From assembly GCA_002682825.1 (NCBI GenBank), contig NOKP01000032.1, positions 434,001-498,000 of the forward strand: a stretch of 64,000 bases of DNA, given 5' to 3'. Numbering within the stretch: the stretch's first letter is position 1; each line of letters begins with the position of its first letter. The position numbers were made by a program, and so were the translations under genes. This document shows positions 1 through 12,384 of this stretch, in pieces. This stretch comes from Neonectria sp. B-13 (Eukaryota > Ascomycota > Sordariomycetes > Hypocreales > Nectriaceae). Below the pieces are notes generated by a model. That model did no database searches. It was not told the DNA's origin and saw only the letters and a list, made by a program, of their open reading frames with translations.

Positions 1-199
1 TTCAGTTTGATTCTAAGATACTCTCTACAGATCTTGCTCCCTAACACTGGCTCTGGACCTGCAGTTTATGCCAGCGGAATCAGCGAATTGATTCAACTTC
101 GATACCCTAGGTTCTATGCTTCTGGAGCACCCCATAGACTATTTGTTAGGTTTCGGCCACTTCTGGTATGTGTAATAAAATGGATCTGCTGAAATCAAC

Positions 200-930
200 G
201 ACTAATAGACCAGGTTCTTCACTCTTTGACCTCTCACACTTCCACCTTCCTGGCAGAGAGCGAATGGCAATAGGAACCGTTTTGTCACACCCCCACTACG
301 CCTTTCCAGGACCTTATGAACGAAGCCGCATAGTACCTTCGATCTTGGAGAAACTTGGGAACTGCAAGTCGACGACTACCATTGTAGAGTCAGTGGCCAG
401 AAGTCTGCTTACCAGCTATCTGACGTTCTTGATCGGTTCGACAGATGGTATAAGTCGACCCAAGCGTGTTATGGGAACACTCAATGGTGGCCAGATCACA
501 AAGAAGACGTTGATGATAGTTCGGTATCTTTTCTTAACATCACGGTGGCAAATTACTCCACCCACTTCTGGGCCATCTGGATAGTCTGTGTGACCTAGAT
601 TAGGCAACTGATGGAACGGTTTCCCAACCTCGCGGATCAGGAGATCTTGGTGAACGCGCAAAAAGCTTCAAGCGAATCCGTCTCTCAAAAGCTTCTCCAA
701 TTATCAACGCAAATATTGAAAAGTATCAGCTACCTGATTTAGGATGACATGAAGGTATATGGGATTGCCCCGGCTTGTTACCCTTTTCAAGTTGCTTAGG
801 CGACAGTAGAAACGTTCGGCTGTAACAAACCGCATTTACAGCTGCTAAGACGACGAGTCTACGATGAAATTGTTCAAAAGGGTTATGAAGACTTCCTTCA
901 AGTTGGTTCGAGAAAATAAGTCCTGCTAAA
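200..930 (+). pseudogene. Decayed fungal gene of unknown function
   Basis: Protein-like sequence runs through three forward frames. About 207-300 reads like a conserved start of a domain (FHLPGRERMAIGTVL). About 345-590 continues in another frame and contains the run THFWAIWIVCV. About 600-925 continues in a third (RQLMERFPNLADQEILVNA). The last part is broken by two TAG codons at positions where glutamine codons are plausible, as expected from C-to-T mutation. The order resembles the C-terminal part of large uncharacterised fungal proteins, but I cannot name the family. No start codon or complete frame survives, so this is a relic. Confidence 0.4.
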
Positions 931-1912
931 AGAGCAGTATTGCGTTCTCCCTCCGTCCGGGCCTATTATTAAGCGGGGGCATTCTGACATTAGATTACAG
1001 AACACATAACGTTAAGGATAACGTTGTTTTTCCTAGATCTGAGTCAGGAGGATGTGGTAGAAGCTCTTTTAGCTGCTTTAGGGTATATATTTCTCCAAGC
1101 CAGAGAGGTTCAACAGGGACATTAGAGTACCGCCAGTCCCATTGGATATCAAGGGTCAGAGGACCTCCGGCAACACGACACAGTCCCACCAGTGGAGGAT
1201 AAACGTTATGAAATAGTAAGGAGCTAGCTGAAGCAAGGTCATTTCGCTGTCCTAGGCCGCCTTGTTAACATGACTCATCCAGGCATGTTCAGGCTCCCCT
1301 TTTCTTAACGAACGATATCGAATTGCCCGGTAAAATCCCTCCCCTTTCGCTGTAATATATATAGAATGTTTGATGAATGATGTATGTTGGTATTACAATT
1401 GTAATAATCTAACTAGCTTTCCTAAACTAGATTAGTGCCAGTTGGTGGGTTCCGGCAAACCAGAACCCAATGCCAGGCTCCAGCCTGTGACACTGTGGAA
1501 CTTACGGAAAGACCGGTCATAATATAAGGACCTGTCAGGCTATAATTCAGACATCTGGAAAAGAGTAAGGCGATTGGTTTTAATTATTTTAATACTGTGT
1601 TGTGTTTTTATTGAAGTTCTAATCTTAAAGGTTAGGAAAGGTGCGTCGCTCGCTTGTCTGCGTCGCTCGCTTATCAAGCACATTATTTCCTTAGGTGATA
1701 CAGATCATGCCTACCCTATAATAGAAGGGGATATAAAATATAAAGATGAGGGATTCTACACTAATTGGAAAGCATGAATGGCTATACTAATTAGAGTGAA
1801 GCTTTCAAGTTCGGGGGCAATAATATAAGACCTTTCGTTCCTTAACGCATGTATTATATTAAATCGACTTGCAATGTAGTTCTTTGAGATATTGCGATCC
1901 TAGTTACAACTC
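931..1912. other. Intergenic, no gene recognised
   Basis: Only short open frames are present. A 13-base unit gcgtcgctcgctt is repeated almost back to back near 1643-1673. Nothing else is supportable. Confidence 0.5.
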
Positions 1913-2798
1913 TCATTTAGACTCGTAACTTATCAAGCCATCTATAGTCCCAACATGAAGGCCGCCTGTAATAGGTATATCCGCCCCAGTTGTGTGGCGA
2001 GCAGCGTCACTAAGCAAGTAGACAATAGCACCAGTCAAGTCATTGCAGGTGCTTAGGCGCTTGTTTGGTGGGGCGAGCCACATTTGATCGCCTTCCAACT
2101 GATTCTTCCGTGCTCGAACTTGACGTAGCATATCAGAATCCACAAACCCTGGCGAAATAGTATTCACGCGGATTCTATATGGGGCTAGTTCGACAGCCAA
2201 GGCTTTGGAAAGCATCAACACAGCCCCCTTTGAGGCATTATATGCGGCCATACGATGGCCGGGAATCGTAATATGGGCAGCTTGTGAGGCAAGCAAGATC
2301 ATGCTGCCTCCTGTATTTTGTTTCGTCATCTGTTTGGCTGCGAGTTGGGCGACAAAGAAGGTCCCCCGAACCTGACTCAGTTTAGTATCGATTGTATATA
2401 AAGCGATAAGCGAGAGTACTCACATTGACCTCTTGAATTCGCGTAAATTCGCTCCATGTCTGGTCCAAGAATGGCTTATCGATGGCAATGCCCGCTGCTG
2501 GGACGCACCCATGGATTGAGCCTAGCTCTCGTACAGCCTTGTCAAATGCTGCTTTGATACTATCCTCCGAAGTGACATCGGTGCGGATGTAGAGTGTTTT
2601 GGTCGAGAACCTCTCACTCAGAGTCTGAAATTCATCAACGGGCTTTTCCTGAACATCCAGTACAGCAACGTTGCCACCAAGTTCACAGATTGCGCGGGTG
2701 CATGCGAATCCAATGCCTTGAGCACCACCTGTTACAATGTAGTTCCGGTTGCGAAGCTCAAACATCGGGCGGACATCTTGCAGTGGTTCTAACGCCAT
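1913..2798 (-). CDS. Short-chain dehydrogenase/reductase, 277 aa
   Basis: Classical NAD(P)(H)-dependent oxidoreductase. There are two exons, 2798-2424 and 2371-1913, joined in phase 0 across a 51-bp intron (GTGAGT...TCAG). The Rossmann signature TGGAQGIG lies near residue 25. The catalytic Ser lies in LLASQAAH, the YNASK box carries the catalytic Tyr and Lys, and SPGFVDSDM follows. The length is typical of the family. Substrate cannot be told; the nearest look-alikes are polyol/gluconate-type dehydrogenases. It lies downstream of the flavin monooxygenase on the same strand, at the left edge of the proposed catabolic cluster, where it could oxidise an alcohol or reduce a ketone intermediate. 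The ATG at 2798 is the first in frame. Confidence 0.88.
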
Positions 2799-3858
2799 TT
2801 TGAATGAGCAAGTGCTGATAACAATCGTAAGGCAGAATGTAGCATGAGCGAGGACAAATTCCTACAAACAAAGGCTTAGAAACAGGGAACGTTGATTCGC
2901 TTTTGTATTCAACGCTGCCAGCGGTGGCCTGCCATACTTCAACCGCCCCCTTGTGCGGGGATCGCTTGGTGGGATTCCGACAACTTTCCGGCTATTCGGA
3001 ACCGCAAAAAGCCCGTAGGCCACAGTGGTATTTGACCTTGATGTGCTGTAACCGCGAACTTGAGGACTGGGAGGCCCGAATTCCAATTTTATACGTGTCC
3101 CAGCTAAGGTTTTGCCAGTCTATCCTCCTCAAACTAGACCAGATCTACCGCAGGAGAAAACGTCGTCTCTCCTTCCAATACCATGTTTGCACAGATTCAT
3201 TCTCTCAACCAGCGGGTCGAGATTCTCGACCTGACTCTCTCGGGTGGGCACGTCATAGGAAATGCTGCTTCCGCCAAGGATTGTTCCGGGCTGCGATCCG
3301 AATGCTTTTAGGAAAGTGGTCGGAAAGTGATCGGAAAGTGGGTCCAGCGGATGACCAAAAAACCTGAGTTGTGACCGTGTAGTTTCCCAACGTGGTAAGC
3401 CCGTGATTGGGTTATTTTCTCAGTAGGATCACGATGTTGTACTAAGCAAGAGGTGAAGTCACGACTGGCGATATATCAACTTCGGATTTAGCTAAGTGAT
3501 GGTAATATTCGACGAGCTGTAACTAGCAATCTATGTTCTGCATACTACCATTTCTCAATTTGGGGATGACAGTCTAGGACCGAGACGTCCCTGGTGACCC
3601 TGGCCCTGCCTCGTCACTGGCTCTACTCTGATTGGTCATAGTGTGTGAATAATGAGCAGGTGGTGGGACCTCATACTGTGTATTATAGGTAAGCTTATAT
3701 AAGGTTGCGCAAAGCTGAGGCTTGTTAATATCACTGTTTGATTTGAACATAATGGAGAGAGAGCAATCTACTCTTGAGAAAGCGCTAGGTTGTCAAAATC
3801 GGGTTCTTGATTAGGCTTCTTGTCTACTTTGATAACACCTAAGTTTGCCATAACGATT
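2799..3858. promoter_or_regulatory. Upstream region of the dehydrogenase with repeated CGGAAAGTG
   Basis: About 1 kb without a convincing gene. It holds CGGAAAGTG at 3321-3329 and again at 3332-3340, eleven bases apart, preceded by a partial copy GGAAAGTG at 3311. A second group of TTCCG/CGGAA half-sites lies at 2974-3000. CGG half-sites are what Zn2Cys6 regulators usually bind, and the same CGGAA core recurs upstream of other genes of the cluster. Binding is inferred, not shown. Confidence 0.45.
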
Positions 3859-5665
3859 TCAGCTTACCACACTTGGCTGTTGAGAGTCCAAGTCAAGCCA
3901 CTCCTGTGCCAAGCCCCTAAAGTCCGCCGGCTTGTAAGGCTCAAGCAATTCCGCCAACTGGGTTGCCTTTCGGCGGCAGTTCAAGCCCAAATCGTTCAGC
4001 AGGAGATCTATGTAAGGAAGCGAATCGAAGCCAAAGTCCGGGAGGCTAGCTCCATATCCACAGGGATACCTCCACTTCTCGAACTGGGTGTGTAGTATGA
4101 CCTCCTTCAAGACCTCCTCTTCAGTTTTGGGCGACCGCTTAAGCTTTCCGTCGAAGAACGCCGAGATCCACAGTCCTTGGATAGAGGCAAAAGTCGACGT
4201 GAAAGGGATGGTGGAGACCATGCCTGCAAAGGCAATGTTTCTGTTAAAAACCGCTTTCGAGGGCACGATGAACCTGTAGTTTCGAAATGGCTCTTTCTCA
4301 TCTGGCCTGTATCTCAGGACGGGCTGGTCTTTGAGTGCGGGGAACCGATCACGAACTTCCTTGTCGGCTTTCTCGATGAGACTATCTCTCTCCTGACCGG
4401 ACGGCGTCAGACCAACGTCAAAGTTCAGATACTTGATGGATGATTCCTTTTTCCAACCAGTTGCACAAATCACTGCTTCGGTTTCAATAGTCACATCGTC
4501 TGTAAGGATGACCTTGTCTCCATCCAGTCTTTCGATGTCGGCAATATGAACTCGAACCCTTCCTGCCTTGACGAGGTCGAAGAAGTTTGTGGGGTAGTTG
4601 TGGATACTAATGCCGCTTGCGGTCCATTGGATGTTATTCCAAGGTTTAAGCTTGAAGAGCTCTGGGTCCTCATTGTAGCCATGAGCTTCGACGACATCCG
4701 AAGTCACGTAGTTCCAAAAGTTGTTGACAAGTAATCGTCCAATGGCGGTACCGTGTAGGAAATTGCGAGCCATGCTGTAACCATCCTCCCCTCCCCACGG
4801 GCAGGGACTGAGCCAGGTTAGACACCTTGTGCTTGGGAGCTCCTCCATCATCCTCTTGAATGGAGTCACCCAGGCCGGAGTGATCCAGACGGGTCCCTGA
4901 CCTGTTGGTCGGATAATGAGGTCCACACTGGCTTCGCCTTCCGCGGTGAGGGCGTAGGCGCAGTCGAATGCCGACTTGCCGGCGCCGACGACAGTGACTT
5001 TCTTGCATGTCTTGACCGTGTCCGCGCGGGTGTGAAACTCCCGGGCATGGAAAAACAGAGGGTTGAATGTCTCCTGCCCTGGATAAGTCGGCAAGTTGGG
5101 TTGCGACGTTAAGCCGGTTGCGATGATTATTCTCTTCGTCTGAAGTGATTCCTCGCTACCACCACCTCTGCTGGGCTTGACGAGGACTTTCCAGCTGCCA
5201 TCGGGGATGGCCTCGATAGCGTCAACAGCGGTATTGAAACGCGTCCTCTCGAAGACGCCAAATTTCTTTGCGTAGTCTGTGAGATAGCGATGCAAAGTAG
5301 CCGCGGGAATATGTTCGTCAGGCTTGATTCCATAGGTGGTCTCGATCATAGGAAAGTCGGGATACTCGTAGGAGCCACAGAGGTTGTTCGACTTCAGGCC
5401 TGGGTAGAGTCTGTCATGGGACCAAGTGCCTCCACAAGTGCTCTCAGCCTCGATAACGAGGATCTTCTCGTCGGGGTGGAGTTCGATATACGACTTGGCA
5501 GATGCAAGGCCGTACCATCCTTGATTTTAAGCTTTAGTCACATGCAACCCAGGAGCAGCGAAAACAGGATTGGATATGAGAGAGGCAAGACAAAGAACAA
5601 ATGAAATGTTCCTGCATGGAGTACTTACCGGCACCAATAACAATAAGGTCATACATTTCGGTCAT
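3859..5665 (-). CDS. Flavin-containing monooxygenase-like protein, 565 aa
   Basis: FAD- and NADPH-dependent monooxygenase of the FMO/Baeyer-Villiger superfamily, expected to oxygenate a small organic substrate. Exon 1 (5665-5629) encodes MTEMYDLIVIGAG; a 109-bp GT-AG intron follows; exon 2 is 5519-3859. The FAD motif GAGWYG is formed across the splice, which fixes the N-terminus. A second dinucleotide-binding motif (VVGAGKSAFD) lies in the middle, preceded by FFHAREFH, which sits where FMOs carry their signature. The stop lies just after a GTAAGC, so a short extra 3' exon is possible. It is divergently transcribed from the dienelactone-hydrolase-like gene at 6392. Substrate unknown. Confidence 0.85.
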
Positions 5666-6391
5666 GATGTTCTCCTAATGCTCAAGTGATAAACGTGTGG
5701 TATTCGTAGCTGTTCTTGGAAAGCTCTGGTGGGTTCCACCTTTATAATTGGATTCCCACTGGATCCTGTCGGCTATGGCACCGTCTGGCGGTGATCCGTA
5801 ACCGTAGCTAGTTGTGATGCATCAATCGGCAGGACTACAGGAACACTCGGGGGTAGGAAAGCGGGTATCCAGCGGGCGGGGATCGCAATGTCGGAAGATG
5901 AGATAGTTACAGATGGTATCTGTGACCCGAATAGGTACCCGGTGCGAGATTCCGGCCCCCAGCGTCGGAAGTCCCGAACCTGTACCCTGCCATGAGGTGT
6001 GGGGAAAACTAGCCTTTCTGGCAACCAATAACGTTATTCAGAGTTCCGTAGGGCTGGAAGGAGCTCCACCGTCGGACAGATAACGCCATGTTCCGACATG
6101 TCCCCCGTTGAACCGCGAGGCATGCCAGAAGACACCTGCAGTTCCTGTTGTTACCAAGGCGGGGACAGAGTCTCGCAGAGAAACTTCCGACAGAGCCGGA
6201 GAGAGAATGCTACTTTGTAGCGCGGGCTAGACGACGCACTGATTCCTGATAAGAGCATGCTAGCGTTCATCAGCCCAACTTCTTTGTCAATCAATCAACG
6301 TTGACACTGACATAAACTCGACGATTCGTTTGTCACTTCGTCACAGTAAAAAAGCATCAGCAAGAAGCGAGGACCAGTCAATCATCAAATC
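5666..6391. promoter_or_regulatory. Divergent promoter between monooxygenase and DLH/SnoaL-like gene
   Basis: The 726 bp between the two start codons contain several CGG-type half-sites, including GTCGGAAG at 5964-5971, TTCCGG at 5950-5955 and TTCCGACA at 6185-6192. No other gene is visible. Confidence 0.4.
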
Positions 6392-7801
6392 ATGTACGCC
6401 GATATCACCAAGCCCCCTGCGCCGTTGCCGCAAGCTGAGCCTCAGCGTGTTGCCGACGGCATCACCCTGCTATCCCCCTTATCGCGCCGAGGTCATGGCC
6501 CAGGCCTTGTAATCCTATGTGACAACTCAACACAGCACTTAGGTGTCATTGATGGAGTGCCATCCCCTCTGGTGAAGTGGGCCGAGGAAGGATATGCGGT
6601 GGTCGAGATCCAGGAGAGGGCGTTGCAACAGGCCGAGAATGCTGCCAAAGTTCTGGATCACGCGATCAAGGCACTGAAGAGCTGTAACAAGTGTGAGCCG
6701 GGTAGCAAGACTGGACTCATTGGTAAGATCCCCTTTTGGCCGCGCGTCTTACGATCTAGTTCTGACTTGGATCATTGAAAGCATATGATCCAAAGCTATG
6801 GAACAAAGTCGCCGGAGTGCTGAATGCCGCATCGAATTTTGTGGGAGGTGTAGTTTATGCCAACACCACCGATCAGAGTAGTCTTGCGAGCGCTGCGGTT
6901 CCTATGTTGTGTCATCTAGCCGGCAGCCTAGCCTCTGCAGCTGTGGTACCCGAAGGCGCAAGGGCCTATTCATACGTCGCCGCCAAGTCATTTCGCCTGG
7001 CCACGCCATTACATGATCATTTCGATTACTGGGCCGAATCTCTATCGCACACAAGAAACCTCATGTTCCTCAAACCACTAATCGGCGGACCCTACTTCGA
7101 TCTCGAATATATTTGGGATGAACATACATACTACGAGTTTGCAGATCGCTCTGTCGAGCATACAATGAGCACCATGGTCGATCAACCGTATGTCAACCAT
7201 GTACCTACGGTTAGTTAATGGGAGACCCTTGAGGGCTACTGACCGCCCAAGCTGGAAAAAGATCGTTCGCTGATACGTGTGTGTAGCTGACCGGCGGGGT
7301 TGGGCGCGAGCCGCTCACCAACTTCTATCGGCACAATTTCATTTTCAGCAACTCGGATGATGTAGAGCTTGAGCTCATCAGCCGGACAGTTGGTATCGAC
7401 CGTGTCGTTGACGAGCTGATATATAAGTTTACGCACGACGCAGTGGTAGACTGGATGTAAGTCACCTTCTACCTGCACAGACCATCCTTTCTAAGATGAG
7501 TAGCCTTCCGGGCATCCCACCGACCTTTAAGAAGGTCGAGGTTCCATTCACAGCCGTTGTGAACATCCGCGGCGATAGGCTATATCACGAGCACATAAAT
7601 TGGGATCAGGGAACGGTTCTTGTTCAGTTGGGCTTGATGCCTCAATATCTCCCATTCCCTTACAATGTGCCGGGTGGGAAGGCTGGCGCGTCGTTTGAAT
7701 ACCGAGTTCCGGTGATGGGTATCGACACGGCGGAAAAGATGAGGGACCGTAACTCGGTGCCCTCGAACAAGATGTTTGAGTATCAAGTACGACAGAAGTA
7801 G
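6392..7801 (+). CDS. Dienelactone hydrolase-like/SnoaL-like fusion protein, 408 aa
   Basis: Four exons: 6392-6722, 6782-7209, 7287-7456 and 7504-7801, with introns of 59, 77 and 47 bp. The first half corresponds to a dienelactone-hydrolase (carboxymethylenebutenolidase) alpha/beta hydrolase. The second half, from about residue 250, is an NTF2/SnoaL-like domain (GGPYFDLEYIWDEHTYYE, LTGGVGREPLTNFYRHNFIF, HEHINWDQGTVL). Bacterial and fungal relatives with this two-domain layout have nearly the same length. The strand where dienelactone hydrolases carry the nucleophilic Cys/Ser elbow reads GLIAYDP, with no obvious nucleophile, so catalysis in the first half is uncertain. The last intron uses an unusual short spacing to TAG at 7501-7503. 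It sits between the monooxygenase and the oxidase remnant and is probably part of the ring- or lactone-processing part of the cluster. Confidence 0.8.
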
Positions 7802-9119
7802 GAAATTGCTGCTGCTGACCACTGGTCTGCAACGCTAGATGTTCTATGCACGCATTTCCAGGGGAACACGCACCGAGAACCGAGATCGCTACGATTATGG
7901 GCTCCGGCGCCTTGGGTCTACCCCAGCTCCTATGGCTTGTTGGTCTTGCGGTATGCTGTTGGAGGAACTATCAACGTACGCGGGAAGGGGCCTGGGCTTC
8001 CACTGCAATGATAAATTAAATATATGCCGATGTTCTACGGCCCAGTCATCAGATTGAGCTCGCGAGGTCGCAGTCTCCCTAGCCTCTCTAACCTACCCGA
8101 TTCCCCCCCGCCTTGCTCGACCCCGTGTCTTCTCGCGCCCTTCCAAGATCCTCTAAGCGGTGCATCCTTCCATCAGTGGCGGCCCTCTCGACTTACCCTC
8201 AAGGGCTTAGTCAAATCGAGTGCCTAAATCGTTCACATCATTGTGGTTGCCGACTGAGCAGGGCCCATGGTCGCTCCCGGCCAGATTCTCGCACGTGACT
8301 CTATAACAAGAGACGACCTAACCTGCTTTCTAAGAACATCTTTAAGCGCGATTAATTAGCAAGAGGTTATCTCACCGCACGTTGCGTATTGCGATGCATG
8401 ACAAACTTGGGGTGTAGCCATCATTGACTATGGTGACAGATTAGCACCTACGGCTGACCTTCAGGTAATAGTGCCTGATAAGGCAAGGGGAGATCGAAGC
8501 CACAAATCCTGGTGAAGTCAGGCGGGAGGCTAGGTCAATTCCAGCCGGATTGGCGGTTGTAATTGAGCGACTGGAAAGCACTGGGAAGAAGAGCTGGACT
8601 GGAGAGATTGTTCACGACCCCTGAGCAAGTCCAAGACGTCCGCATCATGTGCTAAATGTTCGAATACGTGCGGCTTTAGTTGAGTTCTCAAAGGAACTGG
8701 TAAAGGGGGTCTAGACCTTCCGAGCCCAGTACCGGAGCTCATCCGAGGTAGGGAACATGCGTCAGCCAGCGCTCAGCTCGGAAACAGATAAAAGCTCGCT
8801 CAAAAAATGCGATCGTTTAGCTGGAAAAACCGCGGTTTCAAAATTCTCTATGGTCGGCCCCGTTGAGCCCGACGACAAAGAGATGAAGCAGCACAGGTAA
8901 CTTGAAATGCGTTTCCAATGTTACATCTTAGTAGCATCTAGAATCGCCCAATCTGAGCGAGGTATTAAAACTAACTTGTCCTTTTCCTCACTTTCTTTCC
9001 CATTCCTCTCCTCTGTCTCCTTCCTTCTGCTAGTTGTACTAATGACGGAGATTCGGAAGATGGTCAGTGGGGAGTCTCGAAATAAATGGCTCGGCTCTGG
9101 TTACGATAGTTAATGTAGG
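7802..9119. other. Intergenic, no gene recognised
   Basis: Only short, unrelated open frames. A 70-codon minus-strand frame with an ATG at 8742 has no recognisable motif and is not called. Confidence 0.5.
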
Positions 9120-9720
9120 TCCTAAAGTAATGCCTTGTTCTGGAGTTTGTTCACCTTGTCATGAGTCTCAACAATCTTCTTGTAGGACGGGAAAAGACTC
9201 TTCGGATCCCATTTCTCTCGAATCTTCAAAAACTTGGCCAAGCCAGTGTTGGTCATCACTTTAGTTTGCTTCTGCCTGTTAGTTGGTGGTCTTCAACAAA
9301 GGGTAGAGAGTCTCAGCAGGAGCAGCAGACTCACATTGGCGTCGTCGCAGCCTATAGTATGGTTGAAGACGATTCCTCTCAACGGGATAGTTACATGTTA
9401 GCAGCCGTGCAAACAATTGAAAGTTATGCAAGCTCTTGATACAGACAGTGTTAGCGCAACCAACTCATACGGCACGACATTCCCAGCGAGGACACAGGGA
9501 ATAAGGGCGAAGCAATCGTAAAAGTAACTCGACCAACATTCTTGTAGAGGATTAAACACTCGATGACTACTCCAGACTCGCCTCTGGAAGTCTAATGATA
9601 CGATAGCTGGAGATAAAAGCAATGAGAATGCCACCTATGTTCAGTTTCACTCAAGACGAAGACGCTCTGCGATGCGTGGGCTAAGTTGGGTCATGTGTTG
9701 CATGGTATATTGGGCAAACA
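9120..9720 (-). pseudogene. C-terminal remnant of a FAD-linked (BBE/VAO-like) oxidoreductase
   Basis: On the minus strand, 9620-9420 and 9395-9120 give pieces that read like the end of a berberine-bridge-type flavin oxidase. One ends with FLKIREKWDPKSLFPSYKK, where the family has its C-terminal KxxxDPxxxF block. Another is RGIVFNHTIGCDDAN, followed by a GTGAGT donor. Upstream pieces fall in different frames with stops between them, and the N-terminal FAD domain is missing. It is therefore a decayed gene rather than an intron-rich live one. It may be a lost member of the catabolic cluster. Confidence 0.45.
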
Positions 9721-10496
9721 TGTCTTCTTTACAATTGTGGCTAAGCTTCTTATGGAGAGACTGACTGAAGGAAAGCTCCGTTAACAAGGTTAGGTAAAAG
9801 CATCCGACTGTAGATTTATGGCAGATTAGGCACTACAGATTGTAGTTTTCTGGTACATGACTATTAATAGAAAGATATCAACGGGATCATCGACGAAGTC
9901 CATATTCAAAGAAGAAGAAAAGTGTACTAGGTGTCCAATTCTTACCCTGTCTCGGTGCAGGACGAGGGGTGGTTGATCAATGTACGCCTGTGTGAGTCAT
10001 GATCAAGCGGCTCGAGGCGGGATATCCAAAGTTTAGCGCTATAGCTGCTACCCAACCCGCCAGGGTCTTAGCCGGCCTGTCTTTATCCGCCATACCTCTT
10101 AGTCGGCTTGCTAACGCATTCGGGCTTAGACGTGATAGCATCCGAAGAATGTTTATTAGTTCCGGCTGCGGTTCGGAATCTGGCAGGAAGCAATCGGAAA
10201 GTGGACCACTCCTCGCCATGGAATTATTATCATTGGTCTAGTTATCTCCAACTTTGACCGAAGGGACCACTAACCCATCGCGTATGCCGGACCCGGAGTC
10301 CTGAACTAAGTGTGAGTACGCAGTTCTTTAACAACGGTAGTCAGCCTCGCCTGATCCGGGCCCAACTGCTACTCCTGCTGGTGCCGAGTCGCCCAATTGC
10401 CACTACTTAAACCCTTAAGCTTACGACGCCGTGGATCAGTTGGGTGGCATAGTTTCGACTCCCCCGACACACGCTCACTACGAACCTAGAAACACG
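9721..10496. promoter_or_regulatory. Upstream region of aldehyde dehydrogenase with ATCGGAAA
   Basis: Contains ATCGGAAA at 10193-10200, followed by GTGG as in the copies at 3330, and TTCGGAA at 10172-10178. The distance to the ATG is about 300 bp. No gene is recognised here. Confidence 0.4.
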
Positions 10497-12110
10497 ATGT
10501 ACCGAGCAGGCTGCACTCGATGGGTCAAAGCATGGCACCATAGAGGCTACCGAAGCATCTCGACCAAAACCACAGTCCCTCTGATTATTGATGGGAAGGA
10601 TGTCCAGTCTCAACAATCCTTCCCCGTCATCAGCCCGTTGACAGGAAAGGAGATCTGGTCTCTGTCATGCGCGACTCAGGAGCATGTCCAGGATGCCGTT
10701 CAAAATGCACACGATGCTTTCCCCGAGTGGTCGAAGACTAAAGCGTCCGCTCGGCGAGATATATTCCTTGCGGCCGCTGATATCATGAACAAACGACGAT
10801 CAGAGCTTAGCGACTATATGCACCACGAACTAGGCGCCACCCAAGTCTATCAGGACTTTATTCTAGGGCTCTCGATCGACGGCCTGAAAGATACGGCTGG
10901 GAGAATTGCCGGTGCTGTCCAGGGGGCTGCGCCTGAGTCCAATCTCGTGGGAATGAAAGCCCTGGTATATAAGAGGCCCTACGGACTTAATCTAGGAATT
11001 GCCCCATGGTATATACACGTTCCATCAGCCCCCGAAACCGTTGGTAGCATAGCTGACATGAACTCTCTAGGAACGCACCCTATCATCTTGGTCTGCGATC
11101 TATCTCCTTCGCGCTGGCAACTGGAAATACCGCCATCCTAAAAGGAGCAGAGTTCACGCCGCGGTGCTACTGGGCTATCGCCGATGTCTTCCGAGAGGCC
11201 GGCCTGCCTAATGGCTGCCTCAACCTGATCTTCCACTCCCCTGAAGATGCATCGACGACAATTCAGAACCTTATCTCTCATCCGCATGTCAAGAAGATTA
11301 ACTTTACCGGAAGCACTCGAGTTGGCAGCATCATCTCCGAACTTGCAGGCAAACATCTAAAGCCCGTGCTGATGGAGCTTGGAGGGAAAGCCAGTGCAAT
11401 TGTACTCGAAGATGCCGACCTCGAGCAAGCTGCTCTCCACTGCGCGCGAGGAGCCTTCTTGAATGTGAGTGGCTGATTTCCCCGTTCGATTCAGAGAAAA
11501 CACTAACGTTATCGAAAAGGCCGGTCAAATCTGTATGTCTACGGAACGCATCCTCGTGCAAGATTCGATAGCGTCTGAATTTCAGAACATACTCAGAAAC
11601 ACTATTCGGCAGTTATTCGGGTCTGTAAATGACACGCCGGCCATTATCACCGCCGCATCAGCCGAGCGCATCCGTGGTCTGGTGACAGACGCCGTCTCCA
11701 AGGGAGCGAAGCCGATGGCCATTTTCGACGATAGTGACGAGAATCAAATCGAGACCAGAATGAGGCCAGTCGTTCTAACCAACGTTGACAAGTGTATGGA
11801 TATCTACAGAAACGAGTCGTTTGGACCTAGTGTTTCTCTATTCACTTTCAAGACTACGGAGGACGCAGTGGACCTGGCAAACGATACAGACTACGGTTTA
11901 TCAGCTGCCATTTTCACTAATGATCTCAGAGCAGGATTCCGTATTGCCGATAAGTTGGAGTCAGGCGCGGTGCACATCAACTCTATGACTGTACATGACG
12001 AATATCCACTCCCCCACGGTGGTGTCAAGAAGAGTGGCTTTGGCCGTTTCAACGGCTATCAAGGATTGGATGAGTTTCTATACTACAAGACCGTCACTTG
12101 GATGGAGTAA
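10497..12110 (+). CDS. Aldehyde dehydrogenase, salicylaldehyde/vanillin type, 498 aa
   Basis: NAD(P)-dependent oxidation of an aldehyde, probably aromatic, to the acid. Three exons: 10497-11008, 11071-11464 and 11520-12110; introns are 62 and 55 bp. The general-base Glu lies in LMELGGK (about residue 273). The catalytic Cys lies in NAGQICMS (about residue 307). C-terminal motifs FGPSVSLF and SGFGRFNG are present. Length is normal for the family. An upstream in-frame extension would need a GTG start; the first ATG, at 10497, gives an Arg-rich, acid-free N-terminus (MYRAGCTRWVKAWHHRGYRS) typical of a mitochondrial presequence. It converges with the UbiD gene at 12508, with a duplicated 42-bp unit between them. 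Confidence 0.9.
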
Positions 12111-12384
12111 CCTTTGTATTTCTCTAGCACTTTGTACATTTTATATTCATGTCATTTCGAATGAAGGTTGTCTAATCTCAATCCTGGCTTGTTATTGATG
12201 TTTGTTCACTTCTTTAATACTCTTATACATTGTTAGTCTGGCTTTTGTTCCCGGCTCGAACAATCTGAATCTTGTTCTCGGCCGTCCAGAGGTGCATTCG
12301 CTACCGTACGGTATCTTTTACGTGGGTAAGGAACTTGTTCCTCTGGCACAACACCATCATCCTCGACCGTGATTGTTCTCTTCT

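Noticed and set aside
10431..10496. Longer aldehyde dehydrogenase starting at 10431
   Set aside because: The start would be GTG, which nuclear fungal genes do not normally use; the ATG at 10497 begins a good mitochondrial presequence.
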